Positions 15,013 to 24,728 of a stretch of 64,000 nucleotides of DNA are shown piece after piece. The notes beneath the pieces were generated by a model. That model worked only from the letters and a program-made list of their open reading frames with translations, was not told where the DNA came from and did no database searches. How positions within the stretch are numbered: position 1 is the first letter of the stretch; every line of letters starts with the position of its first letter. This DNA comes from Tenacibaculum caenipelagi (GTDB lineage Bacteria; Bacteroidota; Bacteroidia; Flavobacteriales; Flavobacteriaceae), in contig NZ_SNYH01000004.1 of assembly GCF_004363005.1 (NCBI RefSeq), positions 340,724-404,723 on the forward strand. The letters are read 5' to 3'. Both the position numbers and the translations under genes were made by a program.

Positions 15013-16785
15013 ATGCATATATCTTCAACAGTTACACGTCTTTTTGATTTTCCCTACTATCAACTAGAAAACTATCCACAACAAAATTGCTTGGTTTCTA
15101 AAGAGAATAACGAATGGAAAAGTATTTCTACACAAAAATATATTGAAGACGCTAACACCATAAGTAAGGCATTACTAAACCTTGGAGTTAAACCTGGAGA
15201 TAAAATTGCAGTAATTACTTCTGTAAATCAACCAAAATGGCATTTGTTAGATATTGGTGTAATGCAAATTGGTGCTGTAAATGTTCCTTTATACCCTACT
15301 TTTTCTGAAAAAGACTGCTCTTATATCTTAAATCATTCTGATAGTGTTTATTGTTTTGTTTCTGATGATGAACTATATCAAAAAGTAATCAAAATTCAAG
15401 GACAAACACAGCTTAAAAAAGTGTTTACTTTTGAAGAATTAGAAACAGATTACAGTTGGAGTTCCTTTCTAAATCTTGGTAAAGATGAAACACTTCAACC
15501 TAAAGTAGATAGCTTAAAAGAAATTATAAAACCATCAGACCTAGCTACAATTATTTACACTTCAGGTACAACAGGAGTACCAAAAGGAGTTATGTTATCA
15601 CACCATAACATCGTTAGTAATGTGTTTGCCGTAGGAAAAAGAGTTAATTTACAAGACAACCAAAAAAAAGTAATAAGCTACCTTCCTATATGTCACATTT
15701 TTGAACGTGCTGCATCCTATTATAGCCAATACATGGGCTTTGAAATTCATTTTGCTGAAAGTATTGATAAAGTCGGAGAAAATTTACGCGAAATTCAGCC
15801 TCATTTTATGGCAGTTGTTCCTCGATTACTCGAAAAGGTTTTTGATAAAATCGTAGATAAAGGAAGTAATTTAAAAGGTATAAAAAAACGACTCTTTTAC
15901 TGGGCATTACAATTAGGTGAACAATACCAACCCTATAAAGCAAACGGTTGGTGGTATGAATTTCAACTTTCTATAGCTCGTAAACTTATTTTTTCTAAAT
16001 GGAAAGAAGCCTTAGGTGGACAATTAGAGTTTATGCTAGCAGGTAGCGCCCCAACACAAGCTAGATTGATAAGAGTATTCACTGCGGCAGGAATTCCAGT
16101 ATTTGAAGGTTACGGACTTACCGAAACTTCTCCAGCCATTTCAGTAAACGATATAAGAAATAATGGTTTTAAAATTGGAACGGTAGGAAAAGTCATTGAA
16201 AAGGCAACCGTAAAAATAGCTGAAGACGGAGAAATTTTAGTGAAAGGTCCTAATGTCATGTTAGGATATTATAAAGCTCCTGAAAAGACTAAAGAAGTAA
16301 TTGTGAATGATTTTTTTCACACTGGAGACATCGGTGAATTAGATGAAGAAGGTTTTTTAAAAATTACTGATAGAAAAAAGGAAATTTTTAAAACCTCTGG
16401 AGGTAAATACATCGCTCCTGCTATTTTAGAAGGCGAATTAAAAAAATCACGTTTTATAGAACAAGTAATGGTGATTGGTGAAGGAGAAAAAATGCCTGCA
16501 GCTTTTATACAAGTTGCTTTTGACTTTGTAAAAGAATGGGCCAAACGACACCAACATATAATTACAGATGTTACTACTGATGAAAAACTCATCAAACGAA
16601 TTCAAAAAGAAATAGAATATTACAACCAAAAATTTGGAAAATGGGAACAAATAAAACGTTTCGAAATAACTCCTGATGAATGGACCATAGATTCAGGTCA
16701 TTTAACTCCCACATTGAAAATGAGACGAAAAATTATCTTAGAAAAATATAATGATTTACGTAAAAAAATATATAATCCTCAATAA
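15013..16785 (+). CDS. long-chain fatty acid-CoA ligase (first of two)
   Basis: An AMP-forming acyl-CoA synthetase (590 residues) that activates fatty acids to acyl-AMP and then acyl-CoA. It has the P-loop IIYTSGTTGVPKGVMLSH near residue 180, GYGLTETSPAISVND, the adenine/ribose motif HTGDIGELDEEGFLKITDR, and KEIFKTSGGKYIAP before the mobile C-terminal domain. No signal or membrane segments, so cytosolic or membrane-peripheral. A paralogue follows 71 bp after its stop, giving a tandem duplication. Confidence 0.92.
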   Translation: MHISSTVTRLFDFPYYQLENYPQQNCLVSKENNEWKSISTQKYIEDANTISKALLNLGVKPGDKIAVITSVNQPKWHLLDIGVMQIGAVNVPLYPTFSEKDCSYILNHSDSVYCFVSDDELYQKVIKIQGQTQLKKVFTFEELETDYSWSSFLNLGKDETLQPKVDSLKEIIKPSDLATIIYTSGTTGVPKGVMLSHHNIVSNVFAVGKRVNLQDNQKKVISYLPICHIFERAASYYSQYMGFEIHFAESIDKVGENLREIQPHFMAVVPRLLEKVFDKIVDKGSNLKGIKKRLFYWALQLGEQYQPYKANGWWYEFQLSIARKLIFSKWKEALGGQLEFMLAGSAPTQARLIRVFTAAGIPVFEGYGLTETSPAISVNDIRNNGFKIGTVGKVIEKATVKIAEDGEILVKGPNVMLGYYKAPEKTKEVIVNDFFHTGDIGELDEEGFLKITDRKKEIFKTSGGKYIAPAILEGELKKSRFIEQVMVIGEGEKMPAAFIQVAFDFVKEWAKRHQHIITDVTTDEKLIKRIQKEIEYYNQKFGKWEQIKRFEITPDEWTIDSGHLTPTLKMRRKIILEKYNDLRKKIYNPQ

Positions 16786-16856
16786 ATCAACAAGTAAAGT
16801 ATAACTTGTGTAATCAGGGTATTTTTTATACTTTGCAGAGCCCAAAAATTGAACAT

Positions 16857-18629
16857 ATGTCGATTGAAATTACTCGTCTTTTTGACTTTCCTTATTATCA
16901 ACAAGAAAAATACAACTTAGATAAAGCTTTTATTACAAAATATAATGGTAAATGGCAATCTATTTCATCAAAAGAATACATCAATCAAGCCAATACTATA
17001 AGTAGAGGTTTATTACGATTAGGTGTTCAAGCAAATGATAAAATTGCGGTAATTTCAACAAATAACCGTACAGAATGGAATGTTTGTGATATAGGAATCC
17101 TACAAACTGGTGCCCAAAATGTACCTATTTACCCTACTATTTCTAAAGAGGATTATGAATATATTTTAAATCACTCAGAAGCTACCTATTGTTTTGTTTC
17201 TGATGAAGCTATTATAGAAAAACTAAACCAGATAAAAGGAAACACAAAACTTAAAGGAGTTTTTACTTTTGATGATATAGCAGGAGAAAAAAGCTGGAAA
17301 GAAGTTTTAGAATTAGGAAAAGATGAGGCTAACCAAAGTGAAGTTGAAGAACGTAAAAATGCGGTTACTACCGATAGTTTAGCTACTTTAATTTATACCT
17401 CTGGTACTACAGGACGCCCAAAAGGTGTTATGTTAAGTCATAAAAATGTAGTGTCAAATGTGTTGAGTAGTGAAAAAAGAGTACCTCTAGAATACGGACA
17501 AGGAAGAGCGTTAAGCTTTTTACCTGTATGCCACATTTTTGAGCGTATGATTTTATACTTATATCAATATTGTGGTATTTCTATCTATTTTGCTGAGGCT
17601 ATTGATAAATTAAGTGAAAATGCACAAGAAATAAAGCCTAATGTAATGACTGCTGTTCCTAGGCTTTATGAAAAAATTTACGATAAAATATATGCTAAAG
17701 GAGCAGAATTAACTGGTATTAAAAAGAAATTATTCTTTTGGGCTATCGAATTAGGGTTACAGTATGAACCATACGGAGCTAATGGATGGTGGTACGAAAA
17801 GAAATTAAGCATCGCTCGTAAGTTAATATTCTCTAAATGGCAAGCTGCCTTAGGAGGAGAATTAAAAATAATGGTTTCTGGTTCTGCAGCTCTGCAACCT
17901 CGCTTAACTAGAGTTTTTACCGCTGCTGGTATGCCTGTAATGGAAGGTTATGGTCTTACTGAAACTTCACCTGTTATTGCTGTAAATGATATGCGTAATG
18001 GTGGATTTAAATTAGGTACCGTAGGTAAAATGATTGATGGAGTTGAAGTAAAAATTGCTGATACTGGAGAAATTTTGGTTAAAGGACCAAATGTGATGCA
18101 AGGATACTATAAAGATCCAGAGAAAACTGCTGAAGCTCTTAAAGATGGCTATTTTCATACTGGAGATAAAGGAGAAATCTGTGAAGATGGCTTCTTAAAA
18201 ATCACAGGTCGTACTAAAGAAATGTTCAAAACTTCTGGTGGAAAATACGTAATCCCGCCATTATTAGAAGGAGAACTAAAACAGTCTCGTTTTATTGAAC
18301 AAGTAATGGTAATTGGTGAAGGTGAGAAAATGCCTGCTGCATTTATTCAGCCAAACTTTGAGTTTGTTCGTGAATGGGCACAAAGGCATAACATTACTGT
18401 TGGAGATAATATTGATTTAATTAGTAACCCTAAGATAGTTGAACGTATTCAAGAAGAAGTTGATACAGCCAATTCTAAATTTGGAAAATGGGAAACGATA
18501 AAGAAATTCGAATTAACACCTGAAGAATGGTCCATTGATGGAGGGCAACTTACTCCTACTATGAAGATGAAACGAAATATTATTAAAGAAATGTATAAAG
18601 ATTTATACGATAAAATTTATAGAAACTAA
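16857..18629 (+). CDS. long-chain fatty acid-CoA ligase (second of two)
   Basis: A close paralogue of 15013-16785, about 590 residues from the ATG at 16857; the upstream in-frame extension to 16806 lacks conservation. Motifs: LIYTSGTTGRPKGVMLSHKN, GYGLTETSPVIAVNDMRNGG, and HTGDKGEICEDGFLKITGRT followed by KEMFKTSGGKYV. Same reaction and fold. Codon choice and sequence differ enough to suggest an old duplication. It is followed by a strong terminator at 18636. Confidence 0.92.
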   Translation: MSIEITRLFDFPYYQQEKYNLDKAFITKYNGKWQSISSKEYINQANTISRGLLRLGVQANDKIAVISTNNRTEWNVCDIGILQTGAQNVPIYPTISKEDYEYILNHSEATYCFVSDEAIIEKLNQIKGNTKLKGVFTFDDIAGEKSWKEVLELGKDEANQSEVEERKNAVTTDSLATLIYTSGTTGRPKGVMLSHKNVVSNVLSSEKRVPLEYGQGRALSFLPVCHIFERMILYLYQYCGISIYFAEAIDKLSENAQEIKPNVMTAVPRLYEKIYDKIYAKGAELTGIKKKLFFWAIELGLQYEPYGANGWWYEKKLSIARKLIFSKWQAALGGELKIMVSGSAALQPRLTRVFTAAGMPVMEGYGLTETSPVIAVNDMRNGGFKLGTVGKMIDGVEVKIADTGEILVKGPNVMQGYYKDPEKTAEALKDGYFHTGDKGEICEDGFLKITGRTKEMFKTSGGKYVIPPLLEGELKQSRFIEQVMVIGEGEKMPAAFIQPNFEFVREWAQRHNITVGDNIDLISNPKIVERIQEEVDTANSKFGKWETIKKFELTPEEWSIDGGQLTPTMKMKRNIIKEMYKDLYDKIYRN

Positions 18630-18635
18630 TCATTA

Positions 18636-18663
18636 AAAGTGTTGTGAGAGCAACACTTTTTTC
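18636..18663 (+). terminator. rho-independent terminator
   Basis: Stem AAAAGTGTTG / CAACACTTTT with a short GTGAGAG-type loop, followed by TTCTTTTT. It lies 7 bp after the acyl-CoA ligase stop. Confidence 0.85.
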
Positions 18664-18667
18664 TTTT

Positions 18668-18675
18668 TACATTTG
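18668..18675 (+). promoter_or_regulatory. -7 promoter element of the pseudouridine synthase gene
   Basis: TACATTTG is an exact TAnnTTTG match 35 bp before the ATG at 18711. A TTG at 18642-18644 is 23 bp upstream, the long end of normal spacing, and lies in the preceding terminator stem. Confidence 0.5.
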
Positions 18676-18710
18676 TACGTCTTTAACTCATTACTTTTGG
18701 TGTCATAGCT

Positions 18711-20333
18711 ATGACTAAAATTATTTCTTTTTCTTCGGATGTAACTTCCATTCCTTTTCCTACAAAGTTTACCTATCCGTACAACTATACTCCTCACCTT
18801 TTGGCAGAAATTGCGTCAAAAGAGTTACAAGAGTATTTAATATATCAAACTGATTTTTCTCATGACTTTGGTATTGATAATTCTAACAACAAAGATGCTT
18901 TGGGTAAAATGTTTGGCGTTTTAGTTGTTCAAAATGTAAATGGTGATTTAGGCTATTTAGCTGCCTTTTCTGGAAAATTAGCCGAAAGTACTCAACACAA
19001 ACATTTTGTTCCGCCTGTTTTTGATGTTTTAGATAAAAATGAATTCTACCTTACAACAGAAGAACGACTCAACCAGTTAAATTCAAAAATAACCTTTATT
19101 GAAAATGCTGCGGAATTTGGAAAAGCTAAAAAAGCATATCAGAAAACACAGAGACTACATTCCAACCAACTTACTGAAGAACAAACCAAAATAAAACAAC
19201 GTAGAAAATTAAGAAAACAATTAGGGCTGCAAAACAATCAGCTAAACATTAATGAAGAGTTTTATCTACGTGAGTATGAGGTATATTTGAATGATAAAAT
19301 AGCTCCATTAAAAAAAGCTTTTGACACCTTTCAGCAAGAACTAAAAAAACTAAAAAAGCAGCGTAAAGAACTTTCAGCTTGGGCACAGCAAGAGATTTTT
19401 AAACATTACGCTTTTTTAAATTCTAAAGGAAAAGTTCAAAACTTATTAGCCATTTTCAATGATTCTGGTCAAAATATTCCAGCTGGTGCAGGCGATTGCT
19501 GTGCTCCAAAATTATTACAATACGCTTTTAAACATCAATTGCATCCTATTTGTATGGCTGAATTCTGGTGGGGGAAACCATTGCAAACTTCTATTAGAAA
19601 GCATCAAAATTTTTATCCTGCATGCACAGGAAAATGTAAACCCATTTTAACACACATGTTACAAGGATTGTCTGTTGATGATAATCCATTAGAAACTCAA
19701 TTAACAAGTGAAAAAGAAATCACTTTCCTCTACGAAGACGCTGATATATTAGTAATTAATAAACCACATGACTTATTATCTGTTGAAGGAAAAGAAATTA
19801 AAGATTCGGTATACAGTCGAATTCAAAAATTATATCCTAATGCTACAGGACCATTAGTGATACATCGCCTAGACATGTCTACGTCAGGAATTCTATTAAT
19901 TGCCAAAAACGAAGAAACTTATAAAGCTATACAATCTCAGTTTATAGAAAAAACCATACAAAAACGTTACGTAGCCTTATTAGATGGTATTTTAACAGAT
20001 GATAATGGTCAAATAAACCTTCCTCTTAGAGTAGACTTAGAAGATCGCCCTAAACAACTTGTTTGTTATACTCATGGAAAAAAAGCACTCACTAAATGGG
20101 AAACCATTGAAGTTATAGAAAATAAAACCAAAGTATATTTTTACCCTATTACTGGGCGTACACATCAATTACGTGTACATGCGGCTCATCATTTAGGTTT
20201 AAACACCTCTATTGTTGGTGATGATTTATACGGAAAGAAAGCAGACAGGTTGTACTTACATGCTGAAAAAATTACATTTGTACATCCAACAACAAAAAAA
20301 CAAGTAAGTTTTACAGCTCCTGCTCCTTTTTAG
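18711..20333 (+). CDS. RluA-family pseudouridine synthase with long N-terminal extension
   Basis: At 540 residues it is about twice the length of plain RluA. The C-terminal catalytic domain (about 340-540) has VIHRLDMSTSGILL, with the catalytic Asp near residue 387, and PITGRTHQLRVHAAH. The N-terminal part contains a charged coiled-coil-like stretch (about 110-230) and a Cys/His-rich segment (GAGDCCAPKLL, then CMAEFWWG, then CTGKCKP) that could hold a metal. This extended form occurs in Bacteroidetes and some Gammaproteobacteria. The RNA target is unknown. It ends one base before the stop of the convergent MFS gene. Confidence 0.88.
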   Translation: MTKIISFSSDVTSIPFPTKFTYPYNYTPHLLAEIASKELQEYLIYQTDFSHDFGIDNSNNKDALGKMFGVLVVQNVNGDLGYLAAFSGKLAESTQHKHFVPPVFDVLDKNEFYLTTEERLNQLNSKITFIENAAEFGKAKKAYQKTQRLHSNQLTEEQTKIKQRRKLRKQLGLQNNQLNINEEFYLREYEVYLNDKIAPLKKAFDTFQQELKKLKKQRKELSAWAQQEIFKHYAFLNSKGKVQNLLAIFNDSGQNIPAGAGDCCAPKLLQYAFKHQLHPICMAEFWWGKPLQTSIRKHQNFYPACTGKCKPILTHMLQGLSVDDNPLETQLTSEKEITFLYEDADILVINKPHDLLSVEGKEIKDSVYSRIQKLYPNATGPLVIHRLDMSTSGILLIAKNEETYKAIQSQFIEKTIQKRYVALLDGILTDDNGQINLPLRVDLEDRPKQLVCYTHGKKALTKWETIEVIENKTKVYFYPITGRTHQLRVHAAHHLGLNTSIVGDDLYGKKADRLYLHAEKITFVHPTTKKQVSFTAPAPF

Positions 20334-21629
20334 TTATACTACGTATTTTGTTTTCTTAAGTGTGCTAAGAATAATAAATGATGCTAAGAAGAAAATCGCT
20401 AAACACAAAACACTCCATTGCATTGACCCTGTAATTGCATTTAAGGCACCATATACAGCTGTTCCTAATACGATAGCTATTTTTTCTGTTACATCATAAA
20501 AACTAAAATACGTTGCGTGATCTTCAGTTTCAGGTAATAATTTAGAATAGGTAGAACGTGTTAAGGTTTGAATAGCTCCTTGAACTAATCCTAATAAACC
20601 TCCTAAACCATAAAAATAAACAGCTACATACTCTTGAGATTTATCTAATAAAAAAGCACAAAAACACACTAGCATCCATACTACAATAGTTACTTTTAAT
20701 GCAGTTATATTTCCCCATTTTTCTGATAACCTAGAGAATAATATAGCTCCTAAAATGGCTACAATTTGTACTAATAAAATAGTAATTATCAAACTGGTAG
20801 ACGACAACCCTAACTCAGAAGAGCCAAAGATAGCAGCCATTAAAATAATAGTTTGTACACTAATGCTTAATAAGAAAAATGAAATTAAAAATCGTTTTAA
20901 GGTTGGATAGTTCATCACCTCTTTTATTACAATTTGTAATTCTTTATACCCCTTCCATATATAATCTTTCTCAGGTTTTTTATTATAAACGTTACCTGGT
21001 AAACGTTTAAAAGTTATCTGAGCAAAACCTAACCACCATAAACCTACCATCACAAAAGAAATTCTAGAGGCCATACCTGAAGTAATACCTATAGCTTCAG
21101 GAAACATAATCATTGCTAAATTGATCACTAATAATATAACAGAACCTATATAACCGTATACAAACCCTTTTGCACTAGCTCTATCTTGTTGTTCCGGATG
21201 GGCAACCTCTGGTAAATAAGCATTATAAAACACCAAACTAGCCCAAAAACCTATACTTGCTAAAATAGTAAACCAAATACCAATCCATACGGTATCAATT
21301 CCATCAAAAAAGAATAAACTCATTACTGATATTGCCCCAAGTGAACAGAAAAATTTCATAAATTTTTTCTTACTTCCTGTGTAATCTGCAATACCAGATA
21401 AAATAGGTGATATAAAAGCAACTACTAAAAACGAAAAAGATAAGGCATAGCTATATAAACTATCAGGATGATCCCAATCCATTCCTAAAAAATGAACTGT
21501 TTTACCTTTTGTTATTGCACTATAATATAATGGAAAAACAGCTGTACTTATTACTAATGAATACACAGAATTTGCCCAATCGTAAAATGCCCAACCGTTA
21601 ATTAACTTCTTATCTCCTATTTTGTACAT
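20334..21629 (-). CDS. MFS transporter of the UMF1/Atg22-like family
   Basis: A 431-residue permease with about 12 transmembrane segments. The N-terminal GWAFYDWANSVYSLVISTA and later FFSFYDVTEKIAIVLGT motifs are typical of the UMF1/Atg22-like branch of the major facilitator superfamily. The substrate is unknown, although yeast Atg22 exports amino acids from the vacuole. Its stop codon abuts the stop of the convergent pseudouridine synthase with no base between. It probably shares transcription with, or lies behind the terminator of, the M48 gene upstream. Confidence 0.85.
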   Translation of the reverse strand: MYKIGDKKLINGWAFYDWANSVYSLVISTAVFPLYYSAITKGKTVHFLGMDWDHPDSLYSYALSFSFLVVAFISPILSGIADYTGSKKKFMKFFCSLGAISVMSLFFFDGIDTVWIGIWFTILASIGFWASLVFYNAYLPEVAHPEQQDRASAKGFVYGYIGSVILLVINLAMIMFPEAIGITSGMASRISFVMVGLWWLGFAQITFKRLPGNVYNKKPEKDYIWKGYKELQIVIKEVMNYPTLKRFLISFFLLSISVQTIILMAAIFGSSELGLSSTSLIITILLVQIVAILGAILFSRLSEKWGNITALKVTIVVWMLVCFCAFLLDKSQEYVAVYFYGLGGLLGLVQGAIQTLTRSTYSKLLPETEDHATYFSFYDVTEKIAIVLGTAVYGALNAITGSMQWSVLCLAIFFLASFIILSTLKKTKYVV

Positions 21630-21641
21630 AAAAATTATAAT

Positions 21642-21673
21642 AAAAAAAACCGTTCAAAAATGATTGAACGGTT
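21642..21673 (-). terminator. terminator of the M48 peptidase gene
   Basis: Minus-strand stem AACCGTTCAA / TTGAACGGTT followed by a run of eight T, located 27 bp after the M48 gene stop. Confidence 0.85.
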
Positions 21674-21699
21674 TGCAATATACTATAATTTAATGAGCT

Positions 21700-22509
21700 T
21701 TATTTACTAACAGGCACGTTGTATTTTGCTGCTAAACGCTTCGCCTCTGGTAAATAAGCCTTTAAGGTTTGAATACGTGTTTCGTTTGATGGGTGTGTAC
21801 TCATAAACTCTGGTGGAGCACCACCTCCTGAGCGTTGGCTCATTCTTACCCATACTTCAGCTGCTTCCTCACCTCTATATCCTGCCATAATCATAAAAAC
21901 TAATCCTAATTTATCAGCTTCAGTTTCATGTTGTCTACTAAACGGTAACATTACACCGACTTGTGTTCCTAATCCATATGCCATATTCCATATTTTAGCA
22001 TTTTCGCTATTTTGAGTACCTAAAGCTAAAGCAACTCCTCCTAATTGTTGTAATTGCCCTGTAGACATACGCTCCTGTCCGTGTTTAGCAAAAGCATGCG
22101 CTACCTCGTGCCCCATAACAGCCGCTATACCATCTTCATTTGCACAAATTGGTAAAATTCCTGTATAAAAAACTACCTTCCCTCCTGGTAAACACCAAGC
22201 GTTTACTGTTTTATCTTCAATCAAATTAAATTCCCATCTGTAAGAATCTGCCTCAGCTTTCATTCCATTAGCGCGCATAAAACGATCCACTGCTGATGAA
22301 ATGTTTTTCCCTACTCTTCTTATTTGGTTTGTTTTTGCTACGTCTGTAGATACTTTATTTTCTTTTAAAAAACCTTGATATTGAGCAAAACTCGCTGGTA
22401 ATATTTCAGCATCGCTTACAAAGTTTAATCTTTTTCTTCCTGTAATAGGCACCGTGCTACATTGCACTAAAAAAACGGCTACACACGCTAAAGCTATAAT
22501 TTTTTTCAT
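21700..22509 (-). CDS. M48 family metallopeptidase, lipoprotein
   Basis: A 269-residue protein with a lipoprotein signal (Cys near residue 17 in FLVQCSTVP), so it is probably anchored in the outer membrane facing the periplasm. It has zinc site HEVAHAFAKHG near residue 130 and the third ligand in the HETEADKLG segment near 195. The layout matches the YcaL/LoiP-type periplasmic quality-control proteases (M48C). Length is normal. It is divergent from the 22641-23513 hydrolase gene. Confidence 0.9.
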   Translation of the reverse strand: MKKIIALACVAVFLVQCSTVPITGRKRLNFVSDAEILPASFAQYQGFLKENKVSTDVAKTNQIRRVGKNISSAVDRFMRANGMKAEADSYRWEFNLIEDKTVNAWCLPGGKVVFYTGILPICANEDGIAAVMGHEVAHAFAKHGQERMSTGQLQQLGGVALALGTQNSENAKIWNMAYGLGTQVGVMLPFSRQHETEADKLGLVFMIMAGYRGEEAAEVWVRMSQRSGGGAPPEFMSTHPSNETRIQTLKAYLPEAKRLAAKYNVPVSK

Positions 22510-22640
22510 TTTTAAATGTTTTACGTTTTCTGATTATATTAATTTTTGACACAATCTTGCAGGTGATTGTCACAAAGTTGTTCGTAAAATTATGTGTTTA
22601 AAATTACAAATTCTATATTTATCATAAAAAAACTAAATAA

Positions 22641-23513
22641 ATGAATCTTAAAAGTTCAAACATCTTTCCTCCTAGTCTAAACATTCCTCTTCCTATCATT
22701 CTTTTTTCAAAGACGTTACAAAATTTCTCTACTCATTTAACGGCTAAGTTCGCAGCTAAATTATTTACAACTCCTGTAAGTTTTCCTATACCTAAAAGAG
22801 AAAAAGTAATGTTAGAGAGTGCTCAAAAGAAAACAATAAATGTGCCATCAATTAATAAAGATATTCAAATGCTTTCTTATGGATATTCTACTAAAAAAGT
22901 TTTATTTGTTCATGGTTGGGCAGGTAGAAGTACACAGCTTTATATGATTGCTGACAAATTGCTTGAAAAGGGGTATATGGTTATTTCTTTTGACGGACCA
23001 TCTCATGGAAACTCTACAGGAAAAACCACTGAAATGCCTGAATTTTTGGAAGCTATCTCTGAAATTAATAAACAATTCGGTCCTTTTGATGCTGCCATTG
23101 GGCATTCTTTTGGGGCAATGTGTTTATTTAATGCTATTTCAGAAGGTTTTTCAATAAACAAATTTGTTAGTGTTGGATCGGCAGATAAAATTTCCGACGT
23201 CATTTTAAATTTTACTAAAAACCTAAAAGTAAAGCCTATCATTGCAAAAAAAATGAAACGCTTGTTTGATAAAAAATGGCAAAGAGACATTGATATACAT
23301 TCATCAAGCAATGTTGCCAAGAAGATTACAATTCCTACATTGGTTGTTCATGATACAACTGACGGAGATGTCTCTGTAAGTTGCGCAATAAAAATTCGTC
23401 AAAACCTACAAAACGGAAAGCTTTTAATTACTGAAGGACTTGGACACACTAAAATTCTTCGCAATTCAAAAGTAGCTTCCAGAATTGTCGATTTTATTAC
23501 ACAACAATCATGA
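22641..23513 (+). CDS. alpha/beta hydrolase
   Basis: A 290-residue serine hydrolase. FVHGWAGRSTQ forms the oxyanion region (about residue 92), SFDGPSHGNSTG follows, GHSFGAM near 155 contains the nucleophile Ser, an Asp lies in VVHDTTDGDV and the His in LGHTKIL. No clear signal peptide. The substrate is unknown. It overlaps msrB by 4 bp (ATGA), so the two are probably translationally coupled. Confidence 0.85.
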   Translation: MNLKSSNIFPPSLNIPLPIILFSKTLQNFSTHLTAKFAAKLFTTPVSFPIPKREKVMLESAQKKTINVPSINKDIQMLSYGYSTKKVLFVHGWAGRSTQLYMIADKLLEKGYMVISFDGPSHGNSTGKTTEMPEFLEAISEINKQFGPFDAAIGHSFGAMCLFNAISEGFSINKFVSVGSADKISDVILNFTKNLKVKPIIAKKMKRLFDKKWQRDIDIHSSSNVAKKITIPTLVVHDTTDGDVSVSCAIKIRQNLQNGKLLITEGLGHTKILRNSKVASRIVDFITQQS

Positions 23514-23977
23514 AAAAAATAATTTTCTTCTTCTTTCTAACCTTTCTATTCAATTTTTCTGGAAATGCACAAAATCAGAAAAACAATACAGTAAATAAAA
23601 CTAATAGTGAATGGAAACAATTGTTAACCCCTGAACAATACTACGTATTAAGAAAAGCTGGTACTGAGCGCCCTAATTCAAGTCCTTTAAACAAAAATTA
23701 TAAAGAAGGTGTTTATATATGCGCTGCTTGTAAAACACCTTTATACAAATCTGATAGTAAATTCGATTCTGGTTGCGGTTGGCCTTCTTTTGATAGTGCT
23801 ATCAAAGAAAACATAGAGTTTGGTGTCGATTACAAATTAGGATATGCACGTACCGAGTTAAGATGTAAAACTTGTGGAGGCCATTTAGGACATGTTTTTG
23901 ATGATGGACCAAAAGAAACTACAGGTAAACGTCATTGCGTTAATGGAGTTGCTTTAGAGTTTATTCCTAAAAAATAA
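23510..23977 (+). CDS. msrB: exported methionine-R-sulfoxide reductase
   Basis: Reduces methionine-R-sulfoxide in proteins. A signal peptide (residues 1-21) points to a periplasmic enzyme. Zinc cysteines occur as CAAC (about 71-74) and CKTC (about 120-123). The resolving/substrate region is FDSGCGWPSFDSA, and the catalytic Cys is in GKRHCVNGVAL near residue 144; most MsrB proteins have CVNSAAL, so Gly-Val here is a small variation. It is the second gene of a two-gene operon. Confidence 0.93.
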   Translation: MKKIIFFFFLTFLFNFSGNAQNQKNNTVNKTNSEWKQLLTPEQYYVLRKAGTERPNSSPLNKNYKEGVYICAACKTPLYKSDSKFDSGCGWPSFDSAIKENIEFGVDYKLGYARTELRCKTCGGHLGHVFDDGPKETTGKRHCVNGVALEFIPKK

Positions 23978-24023
23978 TTAGATAGAAATTTTGTAGATTA
24001 GAAGTTTTTAAAAATCAATTTCT

Positions 24024-24578
24024 ATGAATACCTCATACCTCTCTAGTATACAAAGACAATTTGAATATTATAAATCTTTAGGAGACAAAACTTTTGCTCA
24101 AATTAGTGAAGAGCAATTTTTTTGGCAAGCTAATGAAGAAAGTAACTCTATAGCTATCATAGCAAAACACATTGCTGGAAATATGTTTTCTCGATGGACA
24201 AATTTTTTAACTGAAGATGGAGAAAAATCATGGCGTAATCGCGATGGAGAATTTGTCAATTCATTTAAAACCAAAGAAGAAGTAATTACCTATTGGGAAC
24301 AAGGATGGGATTGTTTATTTGCAGCAATTAATCCGTTAACTGAAGAAGATTTAGAAAAAATTGTGTACATCAGAAATCAAGGGCATACAGTTATTGAAGC
24401 TATTAACAGACAGTTATGTCATTACTCCTATCACATAGGACAATTAGTTTTTTTAGGTAAAATGATGCAAAATGAAAACTGGGAGTCTTTATCTATCCCT
24501 AAAAATGCATCAAAAAATTACAATACAGAAAAGTTTAACGAACACAAAAGTCGTAAACATTTTACAGAAGATTTATAA
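24024..24578 (+). CDS. DinB-like DUF1572 family protein
   Basis: A 184-residue protein predicted as a four-helix bundle. Conserved His positions occur as IAKHIAGNMFSRW near 47 and LCHYSYHIGQLVFLGK near 132, which fits the DinB/DUF1572 metal-binding pattern. The bacterial function is not established; relatives include thiol-dependent transferases. The gene stands alone between msrB and ffh. Confidence 0.8.
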   Translation: MNTSYLSSIQRQFEYYKSLGDKTFAQISEEQFFWQANEESNSIAIIAKHIAGNMFSRWTNFLTEDGEKSWRNRDGEFVNSFKTKEEVITYWEQGWDCLFAAINPLTEEDLEKIVYIRNQGHTVIEAINRQLCHYSYHIGQLVFLGKMMQNENWESLSIPKNASKNYNTEKFNEHKSRKHFTEDL

Positions 24579-24728
24579 TACCTCTTTTCTGATTTTTCTT
24601 GCTAATGGCACGATTATTACCACAATTGATAATAATTTGTATGCTTTTATCAAAAAAATCTACCAACTAATTGCTAAAAACTAACAACTAATAGCTAAAT
24701 TTGTGCCTCTAAAAAATGAAGCCGATAC

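Noticed and set aside
22541-22592. Palindrome-like TTGACACAATC...GATTGTCA between the M48 and hydrolase genes as an operator
   Set aside because: The arms match only partly once aligned, and no regulator gene is adjacent, so it is not supported well enough to list.
24579-24728. Possible small gene between the DinB-like gene and ffh
   Set aside because: The only frame is an out-of-frame continuation over the end of the DinB-like gene, with low-complexity composition and no start context.
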